A stretch of DNA of 64,000 nucleotides from Cognatiluteimonas telluris (GTDB lineage: Bacteria > Pseudomonadota > Gammaproteobacteria > Xanthomonadales > Xanthomonadaceae), in NCBI RefSeq assembly GCF_011320095.1, contig NZ_JAANOY010000001.1:124001-188000 (forward strand), in the 5' to 3' direction. This document shows positions 41,929-51,239 of this stretch, in pieces. The notes below the pieces were generated by a model that did not search any database, was not told the DNA's origin, and saw only the letters and a program-made list of their open reading frames with translations. Positions within the stretch are counted from its first letter, which is position 1; the number at the start of each line of letters is the position of its first letter. Both the position numbers and the translations under genes were made by a program.

Positions 41929-42321
41929 ATGACGGTCGGCGTCCTGCTCATCACCCACGAAGGCATCGGCTCGGCGCTGATCGCCGCGGCCACGCGGCTG
42001 CTTCGCCAGCTGCCGCTGAAGACCGAGGCGTTCGAAGTGCCCTGGGACGGCGATGCCGACACCCTGCTGCCGGCCGCGAGCGCGGCACTGCGGCGCGTCG
42101 ACGATGGGGACGGCGCGCTTCTGCTGACCGACCTCTATGGCGCCACGCCCAGCAACCTGGCGTCGAAGCTGGCACGCATCGGCACGCCCGTGCGGCGGGT
42201 GTCTGCGCTCAACCTGCCGATGCTGCTGCGGGTGATGAATTACGCCGACCTCGAACTCGACGAACTCCCTGCCATTGCCGCCGCCGGCGCGCGCAATGGC
42301 GTCATCCAGGACGATGCCTGA
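41929..42321 (+). CDS. PTS mannose-type EIIA domain protein
   Basis: This 130-residue single-domain protein belongs to the mannose-family EIIA. The phosphorylated His is H10 in VLLITHEGIG, and TDLYGATPSN is conserved. No EIIB, EIIC or EIID partner is encoded nearby, so it is probably a regulatory EIIA. The ATG lies 65 bases after rapZ; its end overlaps the ptsH start. Confidence 0.93.
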   Translation: MTVGVLLITHEGIGSALIAAATRLLRQLPLKTEAFEVPWDGDADTLLPAASAALRRVDDGDGALLLTDLYGATPSNLASKLARIGTPVRRVSALNLPMLLRVMNYADLELDELPAIAAAGARNGVIQDDA

Positions 42322-42592
42322 CGTGATCGAGCGCGAACTCACCATCGGCAACCGCCTGGGCCTGCATGCCCGCGCCAGCGCGCGCCTGGTCCAGGTGCTT
42401 GCCGGTTACCGCTCCAATGCAACGCTTATCGCCAAGGGTCGCGAGGTCAACGCCAAGAGCATCATGGGCGTGATGCTGCTCGCCGCCGGGCCGGGTACCA
42501 GCGTGCTGCTGCGCGTCGATGGCGTGGACGAAACCGCCGCCGCCGCCGCCGTGGCCGACCTGTTCGAGCGCAAGTTCGACGAGGACGCCTGA
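42314..42592 (+). CDS. ptsH: Phosphocarrier protein HPr
   Basis: HPr (92 residues) carries phosphate from EI at His18 (GLHARAS) and has the regulatory Ser49 (NAKSIMGVM) that HprK acts on. Both residues are present, so dual control is possible. It overlaps the EIIA gene by 8 bases and ptsI by 1 base (TGATG). Confidence 0.96.
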   Translation: MPDVIERELTIGNRLGLHARASARLVQVLAGYRSNATLIAKGREVNAKSIMGVMLLAAGPGTSVLLRVDGVDETAAAAAVADLFERKFDEDA

Positions 42593-44313
42593 TGCGGCTG
42601 TCATTGCCCGCCAACGGCGCCTCGCGCGGCAGCGCGCTGGGGCGCGCACGCGTGCGGCTGCCGCACGTGCTGGAGGTCACCGAGCAGCGCATCGAGGACG
42701 TCGATGCCGAACTGGATCGCCTGCACGATGCGATCCGCGTGGTCCGGGGCGAGATGCGCGCGCTGCGCCAGCGCCTGCAGGGCGTGCTGGCGCAGGAGGT
42801 CGGCGAGTTCCTCGAGTTGCACGCCCTGCTGCTGGACGATCCGGAACTGCTGCAGGGCCTGGACGCGCTGATCCGCAAGGAGCGCTACTCGGCCGACTAT
42901 GCGCTGCGCCTGCAGCGCGACCGCATCGCCGCGATCTTCACCGGCATGGACGATGCGTACCTGCGCACCCGCATCGACGACATCGACCAGGTGATCAGCC
43001 GCATCCATGCCGCGCTGCATCGACGCGAGACCGACGTCAGCGGGGTGGCCGGCGAGATCGTGGTCGCCGACAACATCGCCCCGACCGACATGCTGCAACT
43101 GCAGTCACAGGGCGTCATGGCGGTGGTCACCGCCGGCGGCAGCACGCTGTCGCACAGCGCCATCCTCGCCCGCAGCCTGCACCTGCCGCTGGTGGTCGGC
43201 GTGGCCCAGGCATTGTCCAAGATCAACGATGGCGACGTCCTGGTGGTCGACGGCGGCATCGGCCTGGTGGTGCGCGACCCGGATGCCGACGACCTTCGCG
43301 CGCATCGCGCCCGCACCCGCGAGTATGCACGCGAGCGCAAGCAGCTCAACCGCCTGCGCCGCGAGCCATCGCGCACCCGCGATGGCGTCGACATCAAACT
43401 GTGGGCCAATGCCGAATCGCGCGAGGACGTGGCCGAATCCCACGCGCTCGGGGCGGCGGGCATCGGCCTGTACCGTACCGAATTCCTGTTCCTGAACAGC
43501 CGGGTGCTTCCAGACGAGGACACCCAGTTCCGCGCCTATCGCGACCTCGTCCTGGGGATGACCGGCCGCACCGTCACCATCCGCACCCTGGACGTCGGCG
43601 CCGACAAGGCCGATCGCACGGGGCTGGCATTGGGCAACGAGCCCAATCCCGCGCTGGGCGTGCGCGGCGTACGCCTGTCGATGCGCAATCCCGGCCTGTT
43701 CGAAGCACAGTTGCGCGCCATCGTGCGCGCTTCTGGCTACGGACCCGTCCGCCTGCTGGTGCCGATGGTGTGCTGCCGCGAGGAAATGGTCGCCGTGCGC
43801 AGCCTGCTCAGGAAGGTGGTTGCCGACCTGCGTCGCGAAGGCCACGAGGTCGCCGACGCGATCCCGGTGGGGGCGATGATCGAGGTGCCGGCGGCGGCGA
43901 TCGCAGTGCCGGGTTTCGTCGGCCTCACCGATTTCCTGTCGATCGGCACCAACGACCTCGTCCAGTACCTGCTGGCCATCGATCGCAACAACGAGGCGCT
44001 GGCGGACCTGTACACGCCGCTGCACCCCGCGGTACTGCGGCTGCTGCAATCGGTGATCACGCTGGCCAACAAGCGCGGCATCCCGGTGGCGGTCTGCGGA
44101 GAGATGGCATCGGAACCGGACTTCGTCCCGCTGCTGCTGGCCCTTGGCCTGGTGGAGTTCAGCATGCACCCGGGCACCCTGCTGGAAGTGCGCCGCGCCA
44201 TCCGAGCCTGCGACCTGACGACCCTGCGCGCGCGCGCGCCGGCCTTGCTCCGGGCGGGCGACCGTGCCGCGATCCAGGCCTGGCTCGACGACAACCGGCC
44301 TGCCGCTGGATGA
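42592..44313 (+). CDS. ptsI: PTS enzyme I (PEP-protein phosphotransferase)
   Basis: EI (573 residues) takes phosphate from PEP. The active His lies in GGSTLSHSAILAR, and the catalytic Cys in AVCGEMASEP. The C-terminal PEP-binding barrel is complete. It closes the PTS block and overlaps the following broken oxygenase gene by 4 bases (ATGA). Confidence 0.97.
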   Translation: MRLSLPANGASRGSALGRARVRLPHVLEVTEQRIEDVDAELDRLHDAIRVVRGEMRALRQRLQGVLAQEVGEFLELHALLLDDPELLQGLDALIRKERYSADYALRLQRDRIAAIFTGMDDAYLRTRIDDIDQVISRIHAALHRRETDVSGVAGEIVVADNIAPTDMLQLQSQGVMAVVTAGGSTLSHSAILARSLHLPLVVGVAQALSKINDGDVLVVDGGIGLVVRDPDADDLRAHRARTREYARERKQLNRLRREPSRTRDGVDIKLWANAESREDVAESHALGAAGIGLYRTEFLFLNSRVLPDEDTQFRAYRDLVLGMTGRTVTIRTLDVGADKADRTGLALGNEPNPALGVRGVRLSMRNPGLFEAQLRAIVRASGYGPVRLLVPMVCCREEMVAVRSLLRKVVADLRREGHEVADAIPVGAMIEVPAAAIAVPGFVGLTDFLSIGTNDLVQYLLAIDRNNEALADLYTPLHPAVLRLLQSVITLANKRGIPVAVCGEMASEPDFVPLLLALGLVEFSMHPGTLLEVRRAIRACDLTTLRARAPALLRAGDRAAIQAWLDDNRPAAG

Positions 44314-45246
44314 CATCCTTTCCGAGCGACCTGTCCACCTGCATCGCGCCTGCCGTCATCGCCCGGGCGGGCACGATCCGCGCCGGCTTCGGGCAGGCGC
44401 GACCGTTCCGCCACTGCGTCATCGATGGCTTCTTCACCACACCGTTCGCGCAGACGCTGCTGCACGCGTTCCGGCATTCGAGCGCGGCAACCCGCTCAAC
44501 GAGGATGGCGTGGCCGGCAATAAGTCGGTGCTCGAACGCATCCAAGCGCCCGGCGGCGCCTACCAGCAACTCGACGCCTGGTGCAGTCGCCAGCCTTCCT
44601 CGAATTCGTCGGACGCCTGACCAACATCCCGGACCTGCTTTATGACCGCGATTACTGCGGCGGCGGCACGCATGAGAACCGCCACGGGCAGGCGCTGGAC
44701 AACCACATCGACTTCAACCTCCACCCGGGCACCGGCGGGGCATCGGCGGCTGAACCTGATCGTGTACCCGACGCCGGAGTGGCAAGCTGGCTGGGGCGGC
44801 GCGCTGGAGCTGCATCGCGCCCCCCCGATCCGGACACCGATGAAGTGGTCGAAGTCGTGCCGGCCTTCAACCGTTGCGTGATTGTCGAGACCACCGAGCA
44901 CAGCTGGCATGGGTTCCCGCGCATCACCCTGCCCGCGGACCGCAAGGATCTGAGCCGCAGGTCGATCGCGCTGTATTTCCATACCCGCGAACGTCCGGCC
45001 GAGCAGACGGCGTTGAAGCATTCCACCGTCTACGTCGATCGCGCCCTGCCCCCGCACCTGCAACCCGGGCGCGTGCTGACCGAGCGCGATGTCGCCGACT
45101 TGCGCGAGCTGCTCGCCACCCGGGACGGCCACAACCGGCGCCTGTATTGCGACATCGCCACCCTGCAATCGCGGCTGGATGGCGGTTTCGCCGGGCAGGT
45201 ATTCAACGCGATACGTCGCATGCTGGGACGACTGCGCGAACGCTAG
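44310..45246 (+). pseudogene. 2-oxoglutarate/Fe(II) oxygenase-like gene with four frameshifts
   Basis: Read across frames, the region encodes an oxygenase of about 310 residues with the triad in NHIDFNLHP (His-x-Asp) and HSWHGFPR (His), and an Arg in SRRSIALYFHT. Continuity is broken at about 44472 (CC where CCC is needed), 44579 (GG for GGG), 44735 (GGGG for GGG) and 44832 (C7 for C8). All four are single-base changes in short homopolymers and no internal stop is otherwise needed. It may be a recent pseudogene or a locally poor consensus. The start overlaps ptsI. Confidence 0.75.
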
Positions 45247-45386
45247 GCGGTCCTGCCCAGGCCATTCGCGCGCGGGGTGGGCAGCAGGCAGGCCGCGGGC
45301 GATAATGCCCCGCATGCACGCCCTGCATTGACGTCGTCCCGCCCTCGCGGGGACGCGCGCCCCGCCCCAGGCAACCGGACCCCCGC

Positions 45387-46748
45387 ATGGTCGAAGCCGT
45401 CCGCCACGACAAGACCGCGCGCCAGCTGCGTCTGCTTTCCGACGCGCTGGACAGCGGGCGCCTGGGTCCGGTGCGGCGGCTGGTCAACACCCTGTCGCCG
45501 GCGGAGATCGGCAACCTGCTCGAATCGCTGCCGCCCGGCGAGCGTACCGTGGTCTGGGGCCTGGTCGATCCGGAGGATGATGGCGAGGTGCTGCTGCATG
45601 TCGGCGACGACGTGCGCGAAGGGCTCATCGCCGACATGGACCCGGACGAGATCCTGGCCGCGGTCGAGGACCTGGACATCGACGACCTCGCCGACCTCGT
45701 CGAGGACCTGCCCGACACCGTCATCGACGAAGTACTCAAGTCGATGGACCGCGAGAACCGCGAGCGGCTGGAGCAGGTTCTGTCGTATCCGGAGGACAGC
45801 GCCGGGCGCCTGATGAACCCCGACGTGGTCACCGTGCGCGCCGACACCACCGTCGACGTCGTGCTGCGCTACCTGCGCCTGCGCGGCGAGTTGCCCGACC
45901 ACACCGACCACATCTACGTCGTCAGCCGCCGCCACCAGTACCTGGGGCGGATCGCGCTGCAATCGCTGCTGACGCACGAAGCCAGCACCCCGATCAACGA
46001 GCTGCTCGACGACGAGCAACCCGCAATCGACGTCGAGGAATCCTCGGGCGCGGTCGCACGGCAGTTCTCCGACCACGACTGGATCTCCGCGCCGGTGGTG
46101 GACGACAACAACATCCTGCTCGGCCGCATCACCATCGACGACGTGGTCGACATCATCCGCGACCAGGCCGAGCACCAGGCGCTCGGCGCCGCCGGCCTGG
46201 ACGAGGACGAGGACTTGTTCTCGCCGGTCAAGCGCGCCACCAAGCGCCGGTTGCTGTGGCTGACGATCAACCTCGGCACCGCGTTCCTCGCCGCCGGCGT
46301 GGTCAAGCAGTTCCAGGGCACGATCGCGCACATCGTCGCGCTGGCGGTGTTGATGCCGATCGTCGCCGGCATGGGCGGCAACGCCGGCACCCAGGTGCTG
46401 GCGCTGGTGGTGCGCGGGCTCGCGCTCGGGCAACTGGCGGCGTCCAACGTGCGGGTGCTGATCTGGAAGGAGATCCGGGTCGCGTTGCTCAACGGGCTGG
46501 CGCTCGGACTGCTGCTGGGCGGAATCGTCTGGTTGTGGTTCGGCGAATGGCCGCTGGCGCTGGTGATCGCCAGTGCGCTGACGATCAACCTCGCCTCGGC
46601 CGCGCTGGCCGGCGTCATGGTGCCGGTGACGCTCAAGCGCATGGGCTTCGATCCGGCGCTGGCGGGAAGCGTGATCCTCACCACGGTGACCGACGTGATG
46701 GGGTTCCTGAGTTTCCTCGGACTGGCGACACTGGTGCTGCTGCACTAG
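45387..46748 (+). CDS. mgtE: Magnesium transporter MgtE
   Basis: MgtE (453 residues) is an Mg2+ channel gated by cytosolic Mg2+. An N-terminal superhelical domain (about 1-130, with many Asp/Glu) and two CBS domains form the sensor. Five membrane segments follow, with the conserved GMGGNAGTQVLALVVRGLALG. ATG 45387 lies 140 bases after the broken oxygenase gene. It converges with pyrB across a family B repeat array. Confidence 0.95.
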   Translation: MVEAVRHDKTARQLRLLSDALDSGRLGPVRRLVNTLSPAEIGNLLESLPPGERTVVWGLVDPEDDGEVLLHVGDDVREGLIADMDPDEILAAVEDLDIDDLADLVEDLPDTVIDEVLKSMDRENRERLEQVLSYPEDSAGRLMNPDVVTVRADTTVDVVLRYLRLRGELPDHTDHIYVVSRRHQYLGRIALQSLLTHEASTPINELLDDEQPAIDVEESSGAVARQFSDHDWISAPVVDDNNILLGRITIDDVVDIIRDQAEHQALGAAGLDEDEDLFSPVKRATKRRLLWLTINLGTAFLAAGVVKQFQGTIAHIVALAVLMPIVAGMGGNAGTQVLALVVRGLALGQLAASNVRVLIWKEIRVALLNGLALGLLLGGIVWLWFGEWPLALVIASALTINLASAALAGVMVPVTLKRMGFDPALAGSVILTTVTDVMGFLSFLGLATLVLLH

Positions 46749-46818
46749 CGATCGCGCACTGCGCGACCATGCCAGTGGTCGCATCGACACCGCCCGCGCT
46801 GCAACCTGGCGCAGAGCG

Positions 46819-46955
46819 CCCCGGATGCGCTGCGCTTGTCCTGGCTACGATGACTGGCGCGAAGTCCGCCGATGCGCTGCGCTTATCCGGGCTGCGGCAA
46901 TTTGGAATTCCACGCGACGCAGCCCGGGTAAGGCCAAAGGCCGCAGCCGGGACTC
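46819..46955. repeat. Family B repeat array between mgtE and pyrB
   Basis: Three related elements are seen: CCCCGGATGCGCTGCGCTTG then TCCTGGCTAC (46819-46848), a second forward copy GATGCGCTGCGCTTATCCGG (46872-46891), and an inverted copy GCAGCCCGGGTAAGGCC then AAAGGCCGCAGCCGGG (46919-46952). The copies are more diverged than those after purM. Confidence 0.65.
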
Positions 46956-46956
46956 C

Positions 46957-47904
46957 CTAGCGACCCAGCACGGCTTCCAGTATCGCCATCCGCACCGCGA
47001 CGCCATTGGCCACCTGCTGCAGGATGCGCGATTGCGGTCCGTCGGCGACGGCATCGTCGATCTCCACGCCGCGATTCATCGGCCCCGGATGCAGCACAAT
47101 GGCATCGGCAGCGGCACGGCGCAGGCGCTCGACGCCCAGGCCGTAATCGCGGTGGTAGCCATCGATCGATTCGATCAGCCCTTCCTGCATGCGCTCGCGC
47201 TGCAGGCGCAGCATCATCACCACGTCGACGCCTTCGAGCGCGGCGTCGAAATCGTCGAAAACCTCGCAGCCTTGCAACGTGTCGTCGTCGGGCAGGAGGC
47301 TGCCCGGGCCGCAGGCGCGGATGCGTCGTACGCCCAGCGCGCGCAGTGCATGGAGATCCGATCGCGCGACCCGCGAATGCCTGATGTCGCCGACGATCAG
47401 CACCGCCAGGTCCTCGAAGCGGTCGCCCTTGGCCTGCCGGATCGTCAGCATGTCGAGCAGGCCCTGGGTCGGGTGCGCGCTGCGCCCATCGCCGGCGTTC
47501 ACCAGGGCCGTGCCCGGGCGGGCGGCGCTGGCGAGCGCCGCGACCGCGCCATCGATCCTGTCGCGCACCACGAAACCGCGCACGCCCATCGCTTCGATGT
47601 TGCGGAAGGTATCGACGGCCGTCTCACCCTTGCTGGTCGACGACGTCGCGGCATCGAAGTTGAGCACGTCAGCGCCCAGTCGGGTTGCCGCCAGCTGGAA
47701 GCTCGAACGCGTCCGTGTCGACGGCTCGAAGAACAGCGTGCAGACCGCGGTACCGGCGAGCATGCCGCGCAACGCATGCGATGCCGCAGGGGAGGCATGC
47801 AGCTGCTGGGCACGATCGAGCAGCCCGCGGATCGTCGCTGCCGGCAGGCCGTCGAGCGTGAGCAGGTGCCGCAGGCGGCCATCGTCGTCGGTTTGCTGGT
47901 TCAT
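46957..47904 (-). CDS. pyrB: Aspartate carbamoyltransferase catalytic subunit PyrB
   Basis: PyrB (315 residues) condenses carbamoyl phosphate with aspartate in pyrimidine synthesis. The carbamoyl phosphate motif is FFEPSTRTRSSF, and LHPGPMNRGVEID is near the C-terminus. No pyrI or pyrC lies next to it. ATG 47904 lies 26 bases after ruvX. Length is normal. Confidence 0.96.
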   Translation of the reverse strand: MNQQTDDDGRLRHLLTLDGLPAATIRGLLDRAQQLHASPAASHALRGMLAGTAVCTLFFEPSTRTRSSFQLAATRLGADVLNFDAATSSTSKGETAVDTFRNIEAMGVRGFVVRDRIDGAVAALASAARPGTALVNAGDGRSAHPTQGLLDMLTIRQAKGDRFEDLAVLIVGDIRHSRVARSDLHALRALGVRRIRACGPGSLLPDDDTLQGCEVFDDFDAALEGVDVVMMLRLQRERMQEGLIESIDGYHRDYGLGVERLRRAAADAIVLHPGPMNRGVEIDDAVADGPQSRILQQVANGVAVRMAILEAVLGR

Positions 47905-47930
47905 CGTTGACGTCGTCGAAGTAGGAAGAT

Positions 47931-48422
47931 TCAGGGGATCGCGACCGCATCTTTCGGCGCCGCCAGCCAACGTTCGACGATGACCGCGGCGGCCACGGCA
48001 TCCAGGGCGACCGCATCACGGCGTTTCCTTCGCCCCTGCGCACGCTCTGCGGCGAAACGCTGCGCGGCCTCGATCGAGCTCGCGCGCTCGTCGACCAGCA
48101 CCACCGGCAGCGCATAGCGCGAGCGCAGCTGGGCTGCGAACGCATGGGCGGCCTGTCGGATCGGCTGGTCGCCACCGTCGAGCGTCATCGGGTCGCCGAC
48201 GATCAGTCCATTGGGCCGCCATGCGGCGTGCAGGCGATCGATCGCGACCCAGTCCGGGCCGTGGCCATGCACGTCGATCACCGCCAGCGCCCGCGCGCCC
48301 TGGCCGAAGAGGCTGGCGACCGCGACCCCGATCCGGCGCGAACCGACATCGAAACCAAGCACCGTCCCATCGCGGGGGATTGCGCCAGGCATCGGGTCGG
48401 TGGCGATGGCGTCCTCAGGCAT
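47931..48422 (-). CDS. ruvX: RuvX/YqgF-family nuclease, pre-16S rRNA processing
   Basis: This 163-residue RNase H-fold protein matches YqgF/RuvX, implicated in 16S rRNA 5'-end maturation. Catalytic Asp is in [15 protein letters not shown] and the conserved Glu in [13 protein letters not shown]. It overlaps algH by 8 bases and precedes pyrB, the usual cluster in gammaproteobacteria. Confidence 0.95.
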   Translation of the reverse strand: MPEDAIATDPMPGAIPRDGTVLGFDVGSRRIGVAVASLFGQGARALAVIDVHGHGPDWVAIDRLHAAWRPNGLIVGDPMTLDGGDQPIRQAAHAFAAQLRSRYALPVVLVDERASSIEAAQRFAAERAQGRRKRRDAVALDAVAAAVIVERWLAAPKDAVAIP

Positions 48423-48993
48423 GGCCGCTGTAATCGGCGATGCGGCTCATGTCGACGCCGATGCGTCCTGCCGCCGCCCGCCAGCGCGCATCCAGCGGCA
48501 GCGAGAACAGCAGTTCGGGATCCGCCGGGGCGGTCAGCCAGCTGTTGTCCACCAGCTCGCTTTCCAGCTGGCCAGCGCCCCATCCGGCGCAGCCCAGCGC
48601 AACCGTGGCGTGAGCCGGGCCGTCGCCGCGCGCGATCGCCTCCAGGATGTCGCGCGAGGTGGTGACGTACAGCCGCGAGGCGATCGCGAGCGTCGAATCC
48701 CATTCGCGCTCCCCGTCGTGCAGCACGAAGCCGCGCTCCGGATGCACGGGACCGCCGGCGAGCACGGGCTGTGCGCACAGGGCCTGGTCGGCACTTTCGA
48801 TGCCCATCTGCTGGAAGACCTCTCCCAGGGTGTATTCCGAAGCGCGGTTGAACACGACGCCCATCGCCCCTTCCTCGTCGTGCTGGCAGATCAGCGCCAC
48901 GCTGCGCTCGAACGGGGAATCGGCCAACGCCGGCAAGGCGATCAGCACCTGGTTGGCCAGCGAAACCGCGGCCTGGGACGACATGTCGGACAT
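48415..48993 (-). CDS. algH: AlgH/YqgE-family protein
   Basis: The 192-residue protein belongs to the UPF0301 family, whose member AlgH was linked to alginate control in Pseudomonas; the biochemical role is unknown. Conserved parts are [20 protein letters not shown] and [14 protein letters not shown]. It is first in a conserved algH-ruvX-pyrB operon. Confidence 0.94.
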   Translation of the reverse strand: MSDMSSQAAVSLANQVLIALPALADSPFERSVALICQHDEEGAMGVVFNRASEYTLGEVFQQMGIESADQALCAQPVLAGGPVHPERGFVLHDGEREWDSTLAIASRLYVTTSRDILEAIARGDGPAHATVALGCAGWGAGQLESELVDNSWLTAPADPELLFSLPLDARWRAAAGRIGVDMSRIADYSGHA

Positions 48994-49051
48994 GCGCCAA
49001 TTCTAACAAGGGGGCGGAAGATGCCCGCAGCGGATACCCCTGGTGAATCGA

Positions 49052-50572
49052 TCAAGTCGTATCCGGATTGCGCCGCCCCTGTGACGGATCGCAGGGACAC
49101 GGCGGCCGGGGCCGGACAGCAGGACGCCCGCCGAAGCGGGCGCCTGCCGTTGCGCCGTGCGACGTCGCCCACGGCGATGCCGAACGCTGCCGGAGTTCCC
49201 GGGTGATGGCGATGACCTCCGGCAGCTCCATCGTGCCTTCCACCGCCGAATGGCTCGACAGGATCTGCTCGACCAGGGTGGACCCGGCGCGCGGCAGGCC
49301 AACGATGAAGATCGGATCGCGCGCCTGGCTGCCAGCGCCCGCGCGTGCCTCGAAGAACTCGCGCGTATAGACCTGCCGTGCCCGGCGCATGCGCGCGGTG
49401 ATGTCGTCGGGGTCATGCGGCGCGGTCGCCTTGCGCAGCGTATTGCCGGCCAGATAATGGCGGAACGACGCGGCGTAGTCGCCCTCGTCCTCCAGGGCCT
49501 TGCCCAGGGCGAACTCCAGGTGGTGGCGGGCTTCCTGCGTCAGTCCGGGGCGTTGCAACTGCTGGCGCATCACGACGATGTCGTCGGCGTCGAAGCGGAA
49601 CGTCTTCAGGTGGGCCAGGCTCCACCAGGCTTCGCCGTGCCCCGGGTCGAGCGCGATAGCGCGACGATAGGCATCGATCGCGCGCGGCTGGAATCCCGCT
49701 GTCTTCAGCGCGTGGCCGTGGCTGGTCCAGAGCCTGGGGTGCGCGGGATGCTCGGCGACCAGCGCTTCATACAGTTCGATTGCCTGAGTGGCGTCGCCGA
49801 TGCGGCTGAGGATCACCGCCTTGAGGTTGCGATAGCTGGCGTTGCCGGGCGCGGCGGCCAGCAGTAGCTCCGCTTCGGCCAGCGCTTCGGCGTGGCGGTT
49901 GCAGCGATTGAGGATCAGCGCGTGGTTGTGGCGGGCGGCGTGGAAGCCGGGCGCCAGTTCCAGGCAGCGCGCGAGCAATTGCAGCGCATCATCGTCGCGG
50001 CCCAGTCGCGCAGCGACCTCGGCCAGCATCCGGATCGCGGCGACGTCCGTAGGCGCGCGACCCAGGTGCGCACGCAGTAACGCCTCGGCTTCCGGGATGC
50101 GATCGTCGCAAAGCGCGGCGGCGGCCTGCAGCAGGCCCGGGTCGCGGGTCGAGTGGCGCACGTGGCGGGCATAGGCCTGGCCCGCGGCGTCGGTGTCGCC
50201 GGACGCCTGCAGCACGTCCGCAAGGATCCGCCAGCCTCCCGGCATGTCGGGCTTGAGCGCAAGCGCATGCCGCATCGCGACGATGCCATCGTCCGCCCGG
50301 CCGGTTCCGGCCAACGCCTGCCCATGTTCCAGGTGCGCGCGGGCCCAGGACGGATGCGCGGCGGCCAGCGGGGCGGCCAGCGCCAGTGCCTCGGCGTGGC
50401 GGCCCAGCGCATTGCAGCCGGCCGCCTGCAGCAGCCGTGCCACCGGGTGGCCGGGGGCAGCGGCGAGGATCTCGGCGGCCTGCTCGACCGCCAGCGCCGG
50501 GTGGCTCGCCAACAGCCGCTCCGCGTGCGCCAGCGCCTGCGCAAGCGGCCCGGTGGCGTCGCCCTCACCCAT
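49052..50572 (-). CDS. TPR protein with truncated C-terminal sulfotransferase domain
   Basis: The 506-residue frame has an N-terminal tandem TPR array (about residues 1-330) followed by the start of a sulfotransferase domain. The PAPS 5'-phosphate loop DPIFIVGLPRAGSTLVEQIL is intact and continues to ELPEVIAITREL. After this about 45 low-complexity residues end the frame, and the 150-200 residues expected for 3'-phosphate and acceptor binding are missing. A 3' deletion is likely, so sulfotransfer is improbable; the TPR part could still work. ATG 50572 is the probable start. Confidence 0.7.
   Translation of the reverse strand: MGEGDATGPLAQALAHAERLLASHPALAVEQAAEILAAAPGHPVARLLQAAGCNALGRHAEALALAAPLAAAHPSWARAHLEHGQALAGTGRADDGIVAMRHALALKPDMPGGWRILADVLQASGDTDAAGQAYARHVRHSTRDPGLLQAAAALCDDRIPEAEALLRAHLGRAPTDVAAIRMLAEVAARLGRDDDALQLLARCLELAPGFHAARHNHALILNRCNRHAEALAEAELLLAAAPGNASYRNLKAVILSRIGDATQAIELYEALVAEHPAHPRLWTSHGHALKTAGFQPRAIDAYRRAIALDPGHGEAWWSLAHLKTFRFDADDIVVMRQQLQRPGLTQEARHHLEFALGKALEDEGDYAASFRHYLAGNTLRKATAPHDPDDITARMRRARQVYTREFFEARAGAGSQARDPIFIVGLPRAGSTLVEQILSSHSAVEGTMELPEVIAITRELRQRSASPWATSHGATAGARFGGRPAVRPRPPCPCDPSQGRRNPDTT
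49119..49147. repeat. Strong 12-bp hairpin near the end of the truncated TPR gene
   Basis: GCAGG-A-CGCCCGC, loop CGAA, GCGGGCG-CCTGC gives a 12-bp stem with one bulged A. No T tract follows on either strand, so it is not a standard intrinsic terminator. It lies inside the degenerate tail of the sulfotransferase frame and may mark the junction of a deletion or a short inserted repeat. Confidence 0.55.
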
Positions 50573-50807
50573 GCACGTGGCCGGCCGCACGACGACGCGA
50601 TGGCCGCGACGCGCGCACGCCTGCCCCGATGCCGCACAAGCGCTGGATCGCACGGGAAGGAATCGGCGCTCTCCACGCTGCCGTCGGCCACCGGCAATCT
50701 ACGATGCGCCCGTTCCGCACGTTCAGTACGGGCCGGGGTGGGCGCCATCACGTCGATTTAGCCAGCGGCTGCCTAGGCTCCTTCCACCCCGCCAAGAGAA
50801 GCCCGCG

Positions 50808-51104
50808 ATGCCCACCCTGCGTATGCGCCTGACCGGTTCCGAAGACGATACCCGGGCCGTCATCAACCTGCTGCAAAGCCTCGACGGAATCGAGCACGTC
50901 GAGGAGGTGGGCGACCTGATGCCGCACATGGACGACGCCGACTCCAGTTCCGCGGGCCTGAGCGAGAACACCATCGCGGCCGATGCCCACGACATCGAAA
51001 TCAACGCCCCCAACCAGGCAACCGCATCCAAGGTCCGCGAAGCCGTCGAAGCGCTCGCGTTCGACCTGGATGTCCTGGTGGAATTCGAGGCCGAAGACGA
51101 CTGA
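50808..51104 (+). CDS. Small acidic protein of unknown function
   Basis: This 98-residue protein starts with a beta-strand and helix (MPTLRMRLTGSEDDTRAVIN), has a central acidic loop (PHMDDADSSSAGLSE) and ends in a second strand-helix-strand (NQATASKVREAVEALAFDLD) with an acidic tail. The pattern could be a ferredoxin-like or ACT-like fold. It is strongly acidic and lacks Cys. AGAGAA lies about 7 bases before ATG 50808. I recognise no family. Confidence 0.65.
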   Translation: MPTLRMRLTGSEDDTRAVINLLQSLDGIEHVEEVGDLMPHMDDADSSSAGLSENTIAADAHDIEINAPNQATASKVREAVEALAFDLDVLVEFEAEDD

Positions 51105-51239
51105 TCCGGCGCGCGACCGGATTGCCGACCATCCCGCGCCGGCAGCGCCAGCCGGCGCCTGGCGCATGGCCCGCGCCCTTGACGGCACCCATCACCGCCA
51201 GGATGGCGGCTTTGATGGATACTTGACGAAGATTTCGCC

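Noticed and set aside
41929-42321. EIIA protein as part of a mannose permease
   Set aside because: No EIIB, EIIC or EIID genes accompany it in the window, and its order with ptsH-ptsI fits a regulatory PTS.
46849-46871. Possible coding remnant within the family B repeats after mgtE
   Set aside because: Open frames there are explained by the GC-rich repeats and have no start signal or motif.
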